From: Candidatus Babelota bacterium | GTDB lineage: Bacteria; Babelota; Babeliae; Babelales; JABDEC01 | Direction of reading: 5' to 3' | DNA length: 45,072 bases | NCBI GenBank assembly: GCA_013286795.1 | Contig: JABDFA010000010.1 | Location: 1 to 45,072 of the forward strand | Part shown: positions 16,516 through 24,499 of the stretch, piece after piece | How the letters are laid out: the number at the start of each line of letters is the position of its first letter | Position numbering within the stretch: position 1 is the stretch's first letter | Notes under the pieces: model-generated | The model's input: only the letters and a program-made list of their open reading frames with translations | Database searches by the model: none | What the model was told of the DNA's origin: nothing | Made by a program: the position numbers and the translations under genes

Positions 16516-16571
16516 TATTTAAACCCATGTTCAGAAAAAATAATAATACAAAATCTGGATATATAGTTTAT

Positions 16572-17336
16572 TTAGAATAATTGCCTTTTTATTTTCAGCG
16601 CAATTTTTTGAATTTCATCATAAAAACAGCCTATTACAATTAAAAAAAGAATAGGATAATAAAACACGGAACCACATGTTGTTTTTAAAATACAAACAGG
16701 TAATGTCCAACACAGAAAATTCATTAGCATGTGTAAAATAATAGCTATTTCTATACGTTGAGTTTTATATACAAGTAAGCCCATTATTAAACTAAAAACA
16801 AACCTATCACCAGTAAATAAATTTGCTAATGGAGCCCCAGATGCTGAATAGCCAGCATGCATCAATAAAAAACTAATTGAACTTATAATATTAAATTCTA
16901 AAAATTCCAACCAACCCATTTTATATTTTACAAAAAAGCTTCGTGTAATAAATTCTTCAACACAGGAAGATATTAGAACACCCAAAATTAGAGAATTAAT
17001 AACTTCATATTCCCAGATTGGCCTAAAAGCAAAGCTAATTAAGATTCCTGCGATAACTAATGCCATTAAATAATACCATGCAGGTAGTGGAACTAAAAAA
17101 CCAAAGAATTTTAACTTATTATTTTTACGAGCATCCTCAAATGAATCTTTAAAAAATAAAATTATTAAACCAAAAGCTAAAAGTGTACGAATTAAAAAAC
17201 TTATTTGACAACTAATTGAGCTGGATGCAAAAGGAATAAATGAGCTTCCAGGGCCGAAAGCAATAAACCATGTAAATGCACCCCAGCCAATTGGAGCTAT
17301 TGACCACAATAATTTAGATAATAAATTTTTATTCAT
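16572..17336 (-). CDS. CPBP-family intramembrane metalloprotease
   Basis: 254 residues from the ATG at 17336. The family's three motifs are present: EEFITR, FLLMH and HMLMN, in the last third of a seven- or eight-helix membrane protein. These supply the glutamates, histidines and asparagine of the active site in type II CAAX-protease homologues (Rce1/Abi). A frame that starts at 17414 would translate straight through the translocase terminator (17349-17376), so the shorter start is preferred although its ribosome site is weak. It follows the ATP/ADP translocase gene and may be read by leakage through that terminator. The substrate is unknown; processing of host prenylated proteins is not supported by the sequence alone. 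Confidence 0.82.
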   Translation of the reverse strand: MNKNLLSKLLWSIAPIGWGAFTWFIAFGPGSSFIPFASSSISCQISFLIRTLLAFGLIILFFKDSFEDARKNNKLKFFGFLVPLPAWYYLMALVIAGILISFAFRPIWEYEVINSLILGVLISSCVEEFITRSFFVKYKMGWLEFLEFNIISSISFLLMHAGYSASGAPLANLFTGDRFVFSLIMGLLVYKTQRIEIAIILHMLMNFLCWTLPVCILKTTCGSVFYYPILFLIVIGCFYDEIQKIALKIKRQLF

Positions 17337-17348
17337 AAATGTCTTTTT

Positions 17349-17376
17349 AAAAAGGCTCCGCAAAGGAGCAGAGCCC
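17349..17376 (-). terminator. Intrinsic terminator of the ATP/ADP translocase gene
   Basis: On the minus strand GGCTCTGC (17375-17368) pairs with GCGGAGCC (17361-17354) around a six-base loop, with one G-T wobble, followed by five T. It lies 16 bases after the translocase stop codon. Confidence 0.75.
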
Positions 17377-17391
17377 TTTGGATATTGGTTT

Positions 17392-18792
17392 TTAACAAAC
17401 AACTTTCTTTTCATTAATTGCTTTATTATAAGTTTTACCTAGATATAAAGCAACAATGAACCAAATTATAACTAATGAAAATCCTAAATATGCACTATAC
17501 ATAACATGTCTTGCTCTTCCAGCAACAACACCCAAATTTCTTTGCAATGGTCCAAGAAGCATATTAAATATTGCACCTGCTTCTTTTGACCCACGGGAAC
17601 CGAATGTTTCAATCCATGCTTGAGATTTAAATCTCACGTCAGGAGTTGTAGGAATATATAATTGTTTTATTGCAGGGCCATTTAATGCGTAATTGATTGC
17701 TTTTGAACCGACCATAAGAGCAAATAAAAAGTTTAAACTATCAAAAGTTATAAAGCCTAATATTGCTCCTGCATAAATTATAGGCATAAGTAATAATGCT
17801 ACTCCTACACCTAAAATTCTTGTTATATTGCTAATACCTATCAATAAGCAGAATAATGCTACAATATTTACAGAACTTCCATATGAACCCATATATTGTG
17901 CAAGTTGTACTCCACTATAATGGGTAGAAGCCAACGTCTGAAAATGCATATCAAAAATGGTTATAATAATTTCAAAAAATGAAATTACACAGAAGATGCT
18001 GATCAGATATTTATGACTAACCAAAAGTCGCAAACCTTCAAAAAATCCTGGTTCTTGTTCAGCTTTTTCTTCTTTTTCATTTTTGCCATGGAATGAGACC
18101 AAAAGCTCTTTTGGGGTATTTCTCATAAATCTACGCAAACATATAATTGAAGCAAGTATGGTCAAGGAGCATAATGCTATAGATAATGCATTGGTTTGTA
18201 AACCTAATTTATGAGGTAATCCACCAATTAAATAAGGTCCCACTATGCCACCTATTTGGCCAATTGCAACAACAAGCGAGAACCCCTTTTTTGCAGAATC
18301 AGGCATAGTTGTATCTGAAGCAATTGCCCAGAAAAGAGCTATTAATAAAGAACCATAACTTTCAACAAAGATATACCATGCATAACCAAGAATTTGAGTA
18401 CCATAATAAGCCATGCCGGTTCTAGCACAAATTGCTTCTTGTGAAGCTTGGCCTATCATTGGGCTTAATAATAAAATTGCAAAAAGTATTGTTGCTATTG
18501 CATACGCAGCGGACAAAACATAAAATGTTTTTTCTCGAGAAAATCTATCAAGAAGCTTTGTATACATCACTACCAATGGAACAAGAAGCAATAATGAAGC
18601 TGTTTTACCATAAGGAATTGAAGCAGCACCAACTAGACTACAAAAAAGAGCGTTTTTTAGAACTCGCAAGGTCCAATAAGAACCAATGATAAAAGTGAAA
18701 GTTAGACCCATTCGTAAGAATTTTTTGAATTCTTCACGTTCGAAATGACCAAAAATTGGTCGAAAAATTGTTTGTAAAAACGAGATAATCAT
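17392..18792 (-). CDS. tlc: ATP/ADP translocase (Tlc/NTT family)
   Basis: 466 residues with about 12 membrane segments, matching the usual 450-530 residues for nucleotide transporters of Rickettsia, Chlamydia and plastids. The N-terminus FEREEFKKFLRMGLTFTFII, then YWTLRVLKNALF, fits the conserved Tlc start (KFLP...R.LKDTLI). The later segment FKSQAWIETFGSRGSKEAGA is the family's conserved loop before the last helices. Such carriers swap host ATP for ADP, or import other nucleotides, across the inner membrane; the exact substrate cannot be assigned. AAAGGA precedes the ATG. Transcribed toward the CPBP gene and ended by a strong terminator. This gene is the main sign of energy parasitism in the window. 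Confidence 0.92.
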   Translation of the reverse strand: MIISFLQTIFRPIFGHFEREEFKKFLRMGLTFTFIIGSYWTLRVLKNALFCSLVGAASIPYGKTASLLLLVPLVVMYTKLLDRFSREKTFYVLSAAYAIATILFAILLLSPMIGQASQEAICARTGMAYYGTQILGYAWYIFVESYGSLLIALFWAIASDTTMPDSAKKGFSLVVAIGQIGGIVGPYLIGGLPHKLGLQTNALSIALCSLTILASIICLRRFMRNTPKELLVSFHGKNEKEEKAEQEPGFFEGLRLLVSHKYLISIFCVISFFEIIITIFDMHFQTLASTHYSGVQLAQYMGSYGSSVNIVALFCLLIGISNITRILGVGVALLLMPIIYAGAILGFITFDSLNFLFALMVGSKAINYALNGPAIKQLYIPTTPDVRFKSQAWIETFGSRGSKEAGAIFNMLLGPLQRNLGVVAGRARHVMYSAYLGFSLVIIWFIVALYLGKTYNKAINEKKVVC

Positions 18793-18975
18793 ATAGAATA
18801 TCCTTTAAGTTTGTTAAAAATATACAATACGCCTTGTCCTAGTTTTATTAGGACCATAAAACAGAATATTCTATTTAGTGATAAGTGCACAATATTTCAT
18901 TATGACAAACTATAAGAATTAATCAAGCTATTTTATACAGTTAGGATAGCAATTATAGGTTTACTCTGGAGAATT

Positions 18976-19707
18976 ATGAAAATTTCATCAAAATTTATTA
19001 TATCTTTAATAATATTGAATATAACAACATATTCAGTTGCTCAAGAGTCAAATTATAGTGATTTAAATTTTATTAAAAAAATCATCTCTACTAAAGGTAT
19101 TAATAATGAAGAAATTAATAAAACACTCATTATAGCTACTGATAATAATGATTTTGAAATAATACAATTTTTATTAGATAATGGGCTAGATATAAACGTA
19201 TACGATGAAAGTTTCGGAAATCCTCTTATTTTTGCAACTGAAAAAAAACATCTAAAAATGCTAGAATTTCTACTTAATAAGGGTGCTAATATTAATATAA
19301 AAGATCCAGATGATAACGAAACTCCACTTATGGCTGCAGTTAAATTTGGCCATGAAGAGGTAGTTGTTTTTTTACTAATGCAAGGTGCTGATATTAATGT
19401 AAAAAATAAAAGGGGTCACACTGCTATCGATATTGCAAAATATTTGGAGCATCAACACCGAATTTCTCTTTCCAGAGATCCACGCTGTAAAAATATAGTT
19501 AAAATATTAGAAGAATGGCCAATCAAAATCAAACAACTACAAAAAGAAATCAGTATAAAATTAAAAGAAGCTAATGTTGTTCCCAACATAGAAGGAATCC
19601 GTGATATAATCACCGAATATGCCTTAGGAATATATAAAGAAAAATCTCAAGAAAATGAAGAAATTCATGAACTAAATAAGCCTCTCATCAAAAAGGCTAA
19701 ATTATAA
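18976..19707 (+). CDS. Exported ankyrin-repeat protein
   Basis: 243 residues with a signal peptide (MKISSKFIISLIILNITTYSVAQ) and a GGAGA ribosome site. Four repeats follow in residues 50-160 (NGLDINVYDESFGNPLIFA, GANINIKDPDDNETPLMAA, GADINVKNKRGHTAIDIA), close to the consensus. Residues 175-220 are a Lys/Glu-rich helix followed by GIRDIITEYALG, a version of the tail found in the other ankyrin proteins. It lies opposite the translocase gene, with 183 bases of shared upstream DNA, and is one of only two plus-strand ankyrin genes here. Confidence 0.85.
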   Translation: MKISSKFIISLIILNITTYSVAQESNYSDLNFIKKIISTKGINNEEINKTLIIATDNNDFEIIQFLLDNGLDINVYDESFGNPLIFATEKKHLKMLEFLLNKGANINIKDPDDNETPLMAAVKFGHEEVVVFLLMQGADINVKNKRGHTAIDIAKYLEHQHRISLSRDPRCKNIVKILEEWPIKIKQLQKEISIKLKEANVVPNIEGIRDIITEYALGIYKEKSQENEEIHELNKPLIKKAKL

Positions 19708-19722
19708 AACTGGTTAAAATTC

Positions 19723-20400
19723 CTAGGACTTATCGTGACACCATTGTGATAGGTCAGTGAACAAAGAATCTTTAACCAGCTCTATCAAATCATCTATTTT
19801 TTCATTTTTAATATATTCTATAGCAATTTTGATTTTATCTAAGTCTAAGGCCCAATTAATCAAAATATCTGCAAATTCATTATCTCCAATTTTTATTGAT
19901 TCTCCAATAAGTTCAACTAAAACCCTAAAAAGACTTTTCAATTCATTCTGGAAATTTAAATGAGAATAAAGAAACATTTCTTCTTTTGAAAAATCTTTTA
20001 TAGTAATCAAGCAATGTCTTCTAGTTCTATTGGAAGATTCATTACTTTTTGATTGTTTATATAAATTTAAAAGTTTCTCAAAATCTTCCACATCACGTTT
20101 CGCATTAAAAGTAGCCCCAACAAAGCTCCAATAGCTTGGAAGCTTTTCAAAATCAATAGGTTCAAATGAAGCAAATGGAAAATAGCTTTTGGGTATTCTT
20201 AGCTTATAAAATCCGGACTTAGAATAATTAAATTTTTTAGTTGTTCTTTGCAAATGGTTCGTAAATATTCTTTTATTCCTTAATCTGACTATATCCGAAA
20301 GTGGTTTAACAGCTCTTCTGAAACACATAGAAAATGAATTTTGGAAAAAAGAAATGAATGTAAAACAATAAAGTAATCTTAGTTTATTTAATTTAAGCAT
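19723..20400 (-). CDS. Exported protein with mitochondrial-presequence-like N-terminus (family member 2)
   Basis: 225 residues. The first 35 residues (MLKLNKLRLLYCFTFISFFQ, then NSFSMCFRRAVKPLS) are nearly the same as in the protein at 14019-14909. The following basic segment has one Asp before residue 80 and includes KKFNYSKSGFY, parallel to the KKFNYSQFRFY of its relative. The C-terminal helical part shares the segment DNEFADILINWALD with the family. It is shorter than the others and lacks their last 50-70 residues. Convergent with the ankyrin gene at 18976. No catalytic motif is seen. Confidence 0.76.
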   Translation of the reverse strand: MLKLNKLRLLYCFTFISFFQNSFSMCFRRAVKPLSDIVRLRNKRIFTNHLQRTTKKFNYSKSGFYKLRIPKSYFPFASFEPIDFEKLPSYWSFVGATFNAKRDVEDFEKLLNLYKQSKSNESSNRTRRHCLITIKDFSKEEMFLYSHLNFQNELKSLFRVLVELIGESIKIGDNEFADILINWALDLDKIKIAIEYIKNEKIDDLIELVKDSLFTDLSQWCHDKS

Positions 20401-20458
20401 ATTTAACCTATCATCTATTTTTCATTTTTAATATATTCTCGAGCAAACTTGATTTTAT

Positions 20459-21178
20459 CTAATTCTGCGGCTTATCCATCATAGCCAGTCTTTCTTTAAT
20501 TGGCATTATCTCTTTATATATCTCATTATTATATCTAATATGTTGTTGAGCTTTTTTAACTACTTTTTTATATAGCTCTTCATTTCTACTATATTCTACA
20601 GCTTCATTAATTGCTTTTTCATATTCGAGTAACCAATTAATCAAAATATTTGCAAATTGCTTATCATCTCTTTTTATTAATTCTATAACAAGGTTAGCTA
20701 CAACTCCAAAAAATACTTGTAAATCAATTTTGTAAAAAGAAGGCTGAAAAAGATGAGGCTGGTCTTCACAAAAATAAGACAGCTCTAGTATTGATATGTT
20801 TTCCATAATGGACATACAGTCATTTCTAAGATTACAAATCTTATCGCAAGAATCCTCACTTGATTTTCGATAAAATTCTAAAAGTTTATAAAAACTATTA
20901 TTATAACAGTTCATTTTAAACTCACATCTCTTGCCATTTGGAAATTTAACAAGAGTTCCTCCATTAATACATACATCTTGTTTAGCATAATCAGTCAATA
21001 TTTGTTTTTGAATTTCTTTTCTATTTTTGTCAGAAAAAGTTGAAAGTAGTCTTTTATTTAAATTACTTAATCTGACTATATTCGAAAGTGGTTTAGCGGC
21101 CCTTCTGAAACACATAGAGAATGAATTTTGGGACAAAGAAATAAACGTGAAACAACAAAGTAATCTTAATTTAAGCAT
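20459..21178 (-). CDS. Exported protein with mitochondrial-presequence-like N-terminus (family member 3)
   Basis: 239 residues from the ATG at 21178 (MLKLRLLCCFTFISLSQ, with AGGA before it); an upstream in-frame ATG at 21199 lacks a better site. The signal-like stretch is followed by SMCFRRAAKPLSNIVRLSNL and NKRLLSTFSD, with no acidic residue for about the first 49 positions. RLLST parallels the RFYST of member 1. The body includes DDKQFANILINWLLEYE, the family's shared helix. Downstream DNA (20401-20470) repeats part of member 2's coding sequence, which suggests local duplication. Confidence 0.76.
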   Translation of the reverse strand: MLKLRLLCCFTFISLSQNSFSMCFRRAAKPLSNIVRLSNLNKRLLSTFSDKNRKEIQKQILTDYAKQDVCINGGTLVKFPNGKRCEFKMNCYNNSFYKLLEFYRKSSEDSCDKICNLRNDCMSIMENISILELSYFCEDQPHLFQPSFYKIDLQVFFGVVANLVIELIKRDDKQFANILINWLLEYEKAINEAVEYSRNEELYKKVVKKAQQHIRYNNEIYKEIMPIKERLAMMDKPQN

Positions 21179-21211
21179 AATTATCCTAATTTTAAACATG
21201 AAGCCAATAAT

Positions 21212-22276
21212 TTAAACAATAACATAAGAATCTTCTAGATTGTCTTGTCTATTAAGCTTTCTAATATCAATAATTTTGCATGCGCTTTTATATAGGGCCT
21301 CAAATATATTTTTATTTTTTTTCACAGGCCTTTTTTTGTTGCCATCATAGATTAATTCTTCCATAAAGACTATGCTTAATGGACATTGACCATAATAAAA
21401 GAAATCTAAATCTGCTCCAGAATTAATAATCCTTATTACCTCTGCTTCATCACCATCTGCTATTGCAAACATAAATCTTTTTTGTTCTTCTAAGCTTAAT
21501 TTTAACTCTTTTGAAACTTCTTCTGATGCAACTAAATCCTGATTTTCATTTTTCAAAAAATCAAGAATAAGTGAACTTTCTTTCCTTAATAAATCATATT
21601 CACTTAAACTTAAAAACTCAGATTCTCTTTTTAAATCTTCTGAAACTTCTCTTGTCATCTCAGGTTGAACTATAGCTTTTTGTTGTTTTAAACTACTTTC
21701 ATAAACTTGCAACATTTGTGCTATTTCATCTAATTCTTTTTCTTCTTTGTCACATTTTTTACTATTTGCTATATCTATGGCTATATCAATTGCCGACCAC
21801 CTTTGACCATGTTTATTAAATATATCAACTCCTGCTTCTATTAACATTCTAACTATATCGATTCTTCTTTTCTTTATAGCATGCATAAGAGCAGTATCAC
21901 CAATATTATCACAAAAATTTAGACTAGCGCCTGCTTTTAATAGTGTTGCCACTGTTTCACTATCACCTTTATTTGCAGCAAGCATGAGAGTTGTAAGTCC
22001 ATAATTATCTCGTGAATTTACATTGGCACCGGCACATAATAATTTTTCAACCATTTTTCTATCGCCATGATGACTCCACATAGCATAAATAAGAGCTGTC
22101 TCTCCAAAACGTTCTTGATTTTTAAGATTTACATCAGCACCTTCTTTTAATGCTTCGTCAACCAATTCATAACAATTATCATGAACACCTTTAAACAGTT
22201 TATCTTGAGGTGACAAGCTGTATATTGAATTTGCGGATACTAAAGAAATTGAAATAAAAAATAATCTGATTTTCAT
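21212..22276 (-). CDS. Exported ankyrin-repeat protein with a separated C-terminal repeat
   Basis: 354 residues. The signal peptide MKIRLFFISISLVSANSIYS and following QDKLFKG match the proteins at 13273-13890 and 5573-6202. Five repeats span residues 30-190 (EGADVNLKNQ, AGANVNSRDNYGLTTLMLAA, AGASLNFCDNIGDTALMHA, AGVDIFNKHG). A Glu/Lys/Ser-rich coiled-coil-like region (195-265) separates these from one more repeat (DGDEAEVIRIINSGADLDFF) and a basic end. It lies 34 bases before the presequence-like gene at 21178, as its relative at 13273 lies near another member of that family. Confidence 0.83.
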   Translation of the reverse strand: MKIRLFFISISLVSANSIYSLSPQDKLFKGVHDNCYELVDEALKEGADVNLKNQERFGETALIYAMWSHHGDRKMVEKLLCAGANVNSRDNYGLTTLMLAANKGDSETVATLLKAGASLNFCDNIGDTALMHAIKKRRIDIVRMLIEAGVDIFNKHGQRWSAIDIAIDIANSKKCDKEEKELDEIAQMLQVYESSLKQQKAIVQPEMTREVSEDLKRESEFLSLSEYDLLRKESSLILDFLKNENQDLVASEEVSKELKLSLEEQKRFMFAIADGDEAEVIRIINSGADLDFFYYGQCPLSIVFMEELIYDGNKKRPVKKNKNIFEALYKSACKIIDIRKLNRQDNLEDSYVIV

Positions 22277-22500
22277 AAAGTAGTCTCTCTATTTTGAATG
22301 TTTGTTAACATTTTGCCTGTTATAGGATATATGAAATATGCTTTATTTGCTATGTGTTTTTAAGATTTTTCAAAGCTCGCCATATAAAATTTTACTTTCA
22401 CAATGATTTCTTATCGAATAAGCTATATAATATTTAATATAGCCTAGCTGTTTTTTACATATTACTAAAAAGACTAATTTAAGAATTTATTGAACATAAT

Positions 22501-22923
22501 ATGGATTTACCAATAAGAAAATCTATTCGCATTCTTCTTCTTAATTCTAAAAATGAACTTTTACTTATGCTTATAGAGGGTTTTGATATTGGAACTCTTG
22601 ATGGAAAGAAAAATAATAAATTTTGGTGCACAATTGGAGGAAAGATAGAAATAAATGAAACTTTTCAAGGAGCTGCTTTAAGAGAAATTCATGAAGAAAC
22701 AGGAATTGATTCTAAATTTATTAAACTTGGCCCAATAGTTTGGTTTGGATATATCAATTTAGTCATAAAAGGCACACCAACAAAGCTTGAAGAGCATTAT
22801 ATGGTTGCCAAAACAGAAATTGAAAGTGTTAAGTTGCACAACCCGACTTTTGATGAAAAACAAGTAGTAAAAAAACTAAAATGGTTTTCTTTAAATAATT
22901 TAGTTTTTATTATTTTTTATTAA
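22501..22923 (+). CDS. Nudix hydrolase, possibly shortened
   Basis: 140 residues. The Nudix box is intact (GGKIEINET, then ALREIHEETGI, about residues 47-70), and the N-terminal strand KSIRILLLNSKNELLLML is typical. WFSLNNL near the end matches the usual WFSLxEL of the family, but the protein stops eight residues later with FIIFY, where homologues usually continue 15-30 residues. The final 14 bases overlap the convergent twin-CX3C gene. No signal peptide is present, unlike the other Nudix protein at 9529. No clear ribosome site. The substrate is unknown. Confidence 0.8.
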   Translation: MDLPIRKSIRILLLNSKNELLLMLIEGFDIGTLDGKKNNKFWCTIGGKIEINETFQGAALREIHEETGIDSKFIKLGPIVWFGYINLVIKGTPTKLEEHYMVAKTEIESVKLHNPTFDEKQVVKKLKWFSLNNLVFIIFY

Positions 22924-23206
22924 GATTTTTACATTTAGTTTCTTCTGCGATTCTCCTTAACCAATCCATTTGTCTACTAAATAATTCTATACATTCTTTA
23001 TCGCATTCTTTTTGTCGTGCTTTGTTTTCTGTAGCCAGTAAAGCAAATTTGGTATTTAAACATTTCATGCGACATTTATCAAAATCTTTCTTTATTGTAT
23101 CAAGTTCTTCATGGCATTCTGTATAATAATATTCTGCAGAATTTGTTTTGTAATAAATAAAAGAAGTTGCAATGGACCCAATTAAAACTAATTTTGATAA
23201 TTTCAT
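22910..23206 (-). CDS. Small secreted twin-CX3C protein
   Basis: 98 residues with the family signal peptide MKLSKLVLIGSIATSF. The mature part has CRMKC, 18 residues, CDKEC in a highly charged helical context, plus an extra Cys near residue 31. It is the third member of the family at 11769-12385, placed ten kilobases away. It lies nine bases after the nucleoside-hydrolase stop codon and is probably the second gene of that transcript. Its last codons overlap the convergent Nudix gene by 14 bases. Confidence 0.75.
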   Translation of the reverse strand: MKLSKLVLIGSIATSFIYYKTNSAEYYYTECHEELDTIKKDFDKCRMKCLNTKFALLATENKARQKECDKECIELFSRQMDWLRRIAEETKCKNLNKK

Positions 23207-23215
23207 AATATCTTC

Positions 23216-24406
23216 TTATATCTTTGAAAGTTTATTAAGTTGTACAACTATACTCTTTGCATCACTATCACTCTCCAACAATTCTTGTATTAATTTTTCT
23301 TCAACTCCTGGATAAAATAAAGAAAACAAAGATAAGACAAGTTGCATACGAATTTTTGTAGAATTAACCAATTCAGTAACAATATAAACATTGCTTTTCT
23401 CTACTTTTTTAACCTTAATCACATCCTTAGAAGATGGATGGAACATGTCAATATCTAACAACCTTTCATCAAATTTCAATTTAACACACTGTGTTTTAGA
23501 AATTGATTCAGGATGCTTTGCTACATATGCAGTTAACATATCAGCAATTGCAAGCTCACCTTTTGGCGGAACCTTATTTTCCCAATAAGCATGCATATCA
23601 TCGCAAACTGCTTGGCCTAACAAGGTTTTGCATGAAGAACCTAAAAGAACTTCTCGCTCTTTATCACTTATGACAAATTTATTTTTTTTGACTAACTCAG
23701 AACTTATTATAATCACAGGAACTTTATCTTGTTCTAAAATTTTTTGTGATGATTTTAGGTCAACCGCTGTATTATAACCTAAACGTGATATAGAACCATG
23801 CTCATCTTCGAGCCAACCACCCATCATTACGATACGATCAATATTTTGCATACTATCAAATGCTAGAGCAAGATTTGTTAAAGGAGCTTGAGCAATTACC
23901 ACGAGATTTTTATCACAAGTCTTAGAAACTGAAATAATATCTTTAACAGCTGTTCCTTCAGAAATTGTCATAGTATCAAAATCAGAAAAATATTTACGAT
24001 AAGCTTTTGCTTGCAATAAAGATACTTTATTTGTTTTTCCAGGTATTCCAAATTTAGTTGGCCAACATGGATAAACTTTTAAAAAACTTTCTTCATCGCC
24101 TGCATCAACTCCATATCCAGAACTAACTGGAATTTTAGGATAACCTAATAGTTTGAATAAAAGTTTAACACCTTTAGCTTTTGTTTTAGGGTCATAAAGA
24201 TTAGTTGTAACCAGACCTATTGATTCTCCAAATTCTTTAATAGAATATATATGCGCCAACACATCATCTGGATCATTTAAAGAATCTGTATCAATAATAA
24301 ATTGAGGTTTTGTTGGTAAAGCTAGTTCACCGATTTCTTTTTGTTCTTGTTCAAAAGCAATAAGATTGCTAAATAAAAACAAAAACGATAAACAATAAAT
24401 TTTCAT
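23216..24406 (-). CDS. Exported nucleoside hydrolase (inosine/uridine-preferring type)
   Basis: 396 residues with a signal peptide (MKIYCLSFLFLFSNLIA). The calcium-binding signature is FIIDTDSLNDPDD (36-48), compared with DTDPGIDD in standard enzymes; the DXD and following acidic pair are kept but three residues are inserted or changed between them. Later segments fit the family: NLVVIAQAPLTNLALAF and a MMGGW motif, where the usual form is MGG. The enzyme would split nucleosides into base and ribose outside the cytosol. Together with ATP import and the Nudix proteins it fits scavenging of host nucleotides. Its AAAGG ribosome site precedes the ATG, and it leads a short operon with the twin-CX3C gene. 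Confidence 0.85.
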   Translation of the reverse strand: MKIYCLSFLFLFSNLIAFEQEQKEIGELALPTKPQFIIDTDSLNDPDDVLAHIYSIKEFGESIGLVTTNLYDPKTKAKGVKLLFKLLGYPKIPVSSGYGVDAGDEESFLKVYPCWPTKFGIPGKTNKVSLLQAKAYRKYFSDFDTMTISEGTAVKDIISVSKTCDKNLVVIAQAPLTNLALAFDSMQNIDRIVMMGGWLEDEHGSISRLGYNTAVDLKSSQKILEQDKVPVIIISSELVKKNKFVISDKEREVLLGSSCKTLLGQAVCDDMHAYWENKVPPKGELAIADMLTAYVAKHPESISKTQCVKLKFDERLLDIDMFHPSSKDVIKVKKVEKSNVYIVTELVNSTKIRMQLVLSLFSLFYPGVEEKLIQELLESDSDAKSIVVQLNKLSKI

Positions 24407-24499
24407 GATTGCCTTTCTGTGGAACTAAATGTGTTAATTGCATAATTTTAGTGTAAAATTAAGTTAATTATAATCAAATTTTTCTTGTTTGTATAAAAT

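Noticed and set aside
18833-18855. Short inverted repeat GTCCTA/TAGGAC between tlc and the 18976 gene
   Set aside because: Six-base arms without T-run; could be a regulator site, but in this AT-rich region chance is likely.
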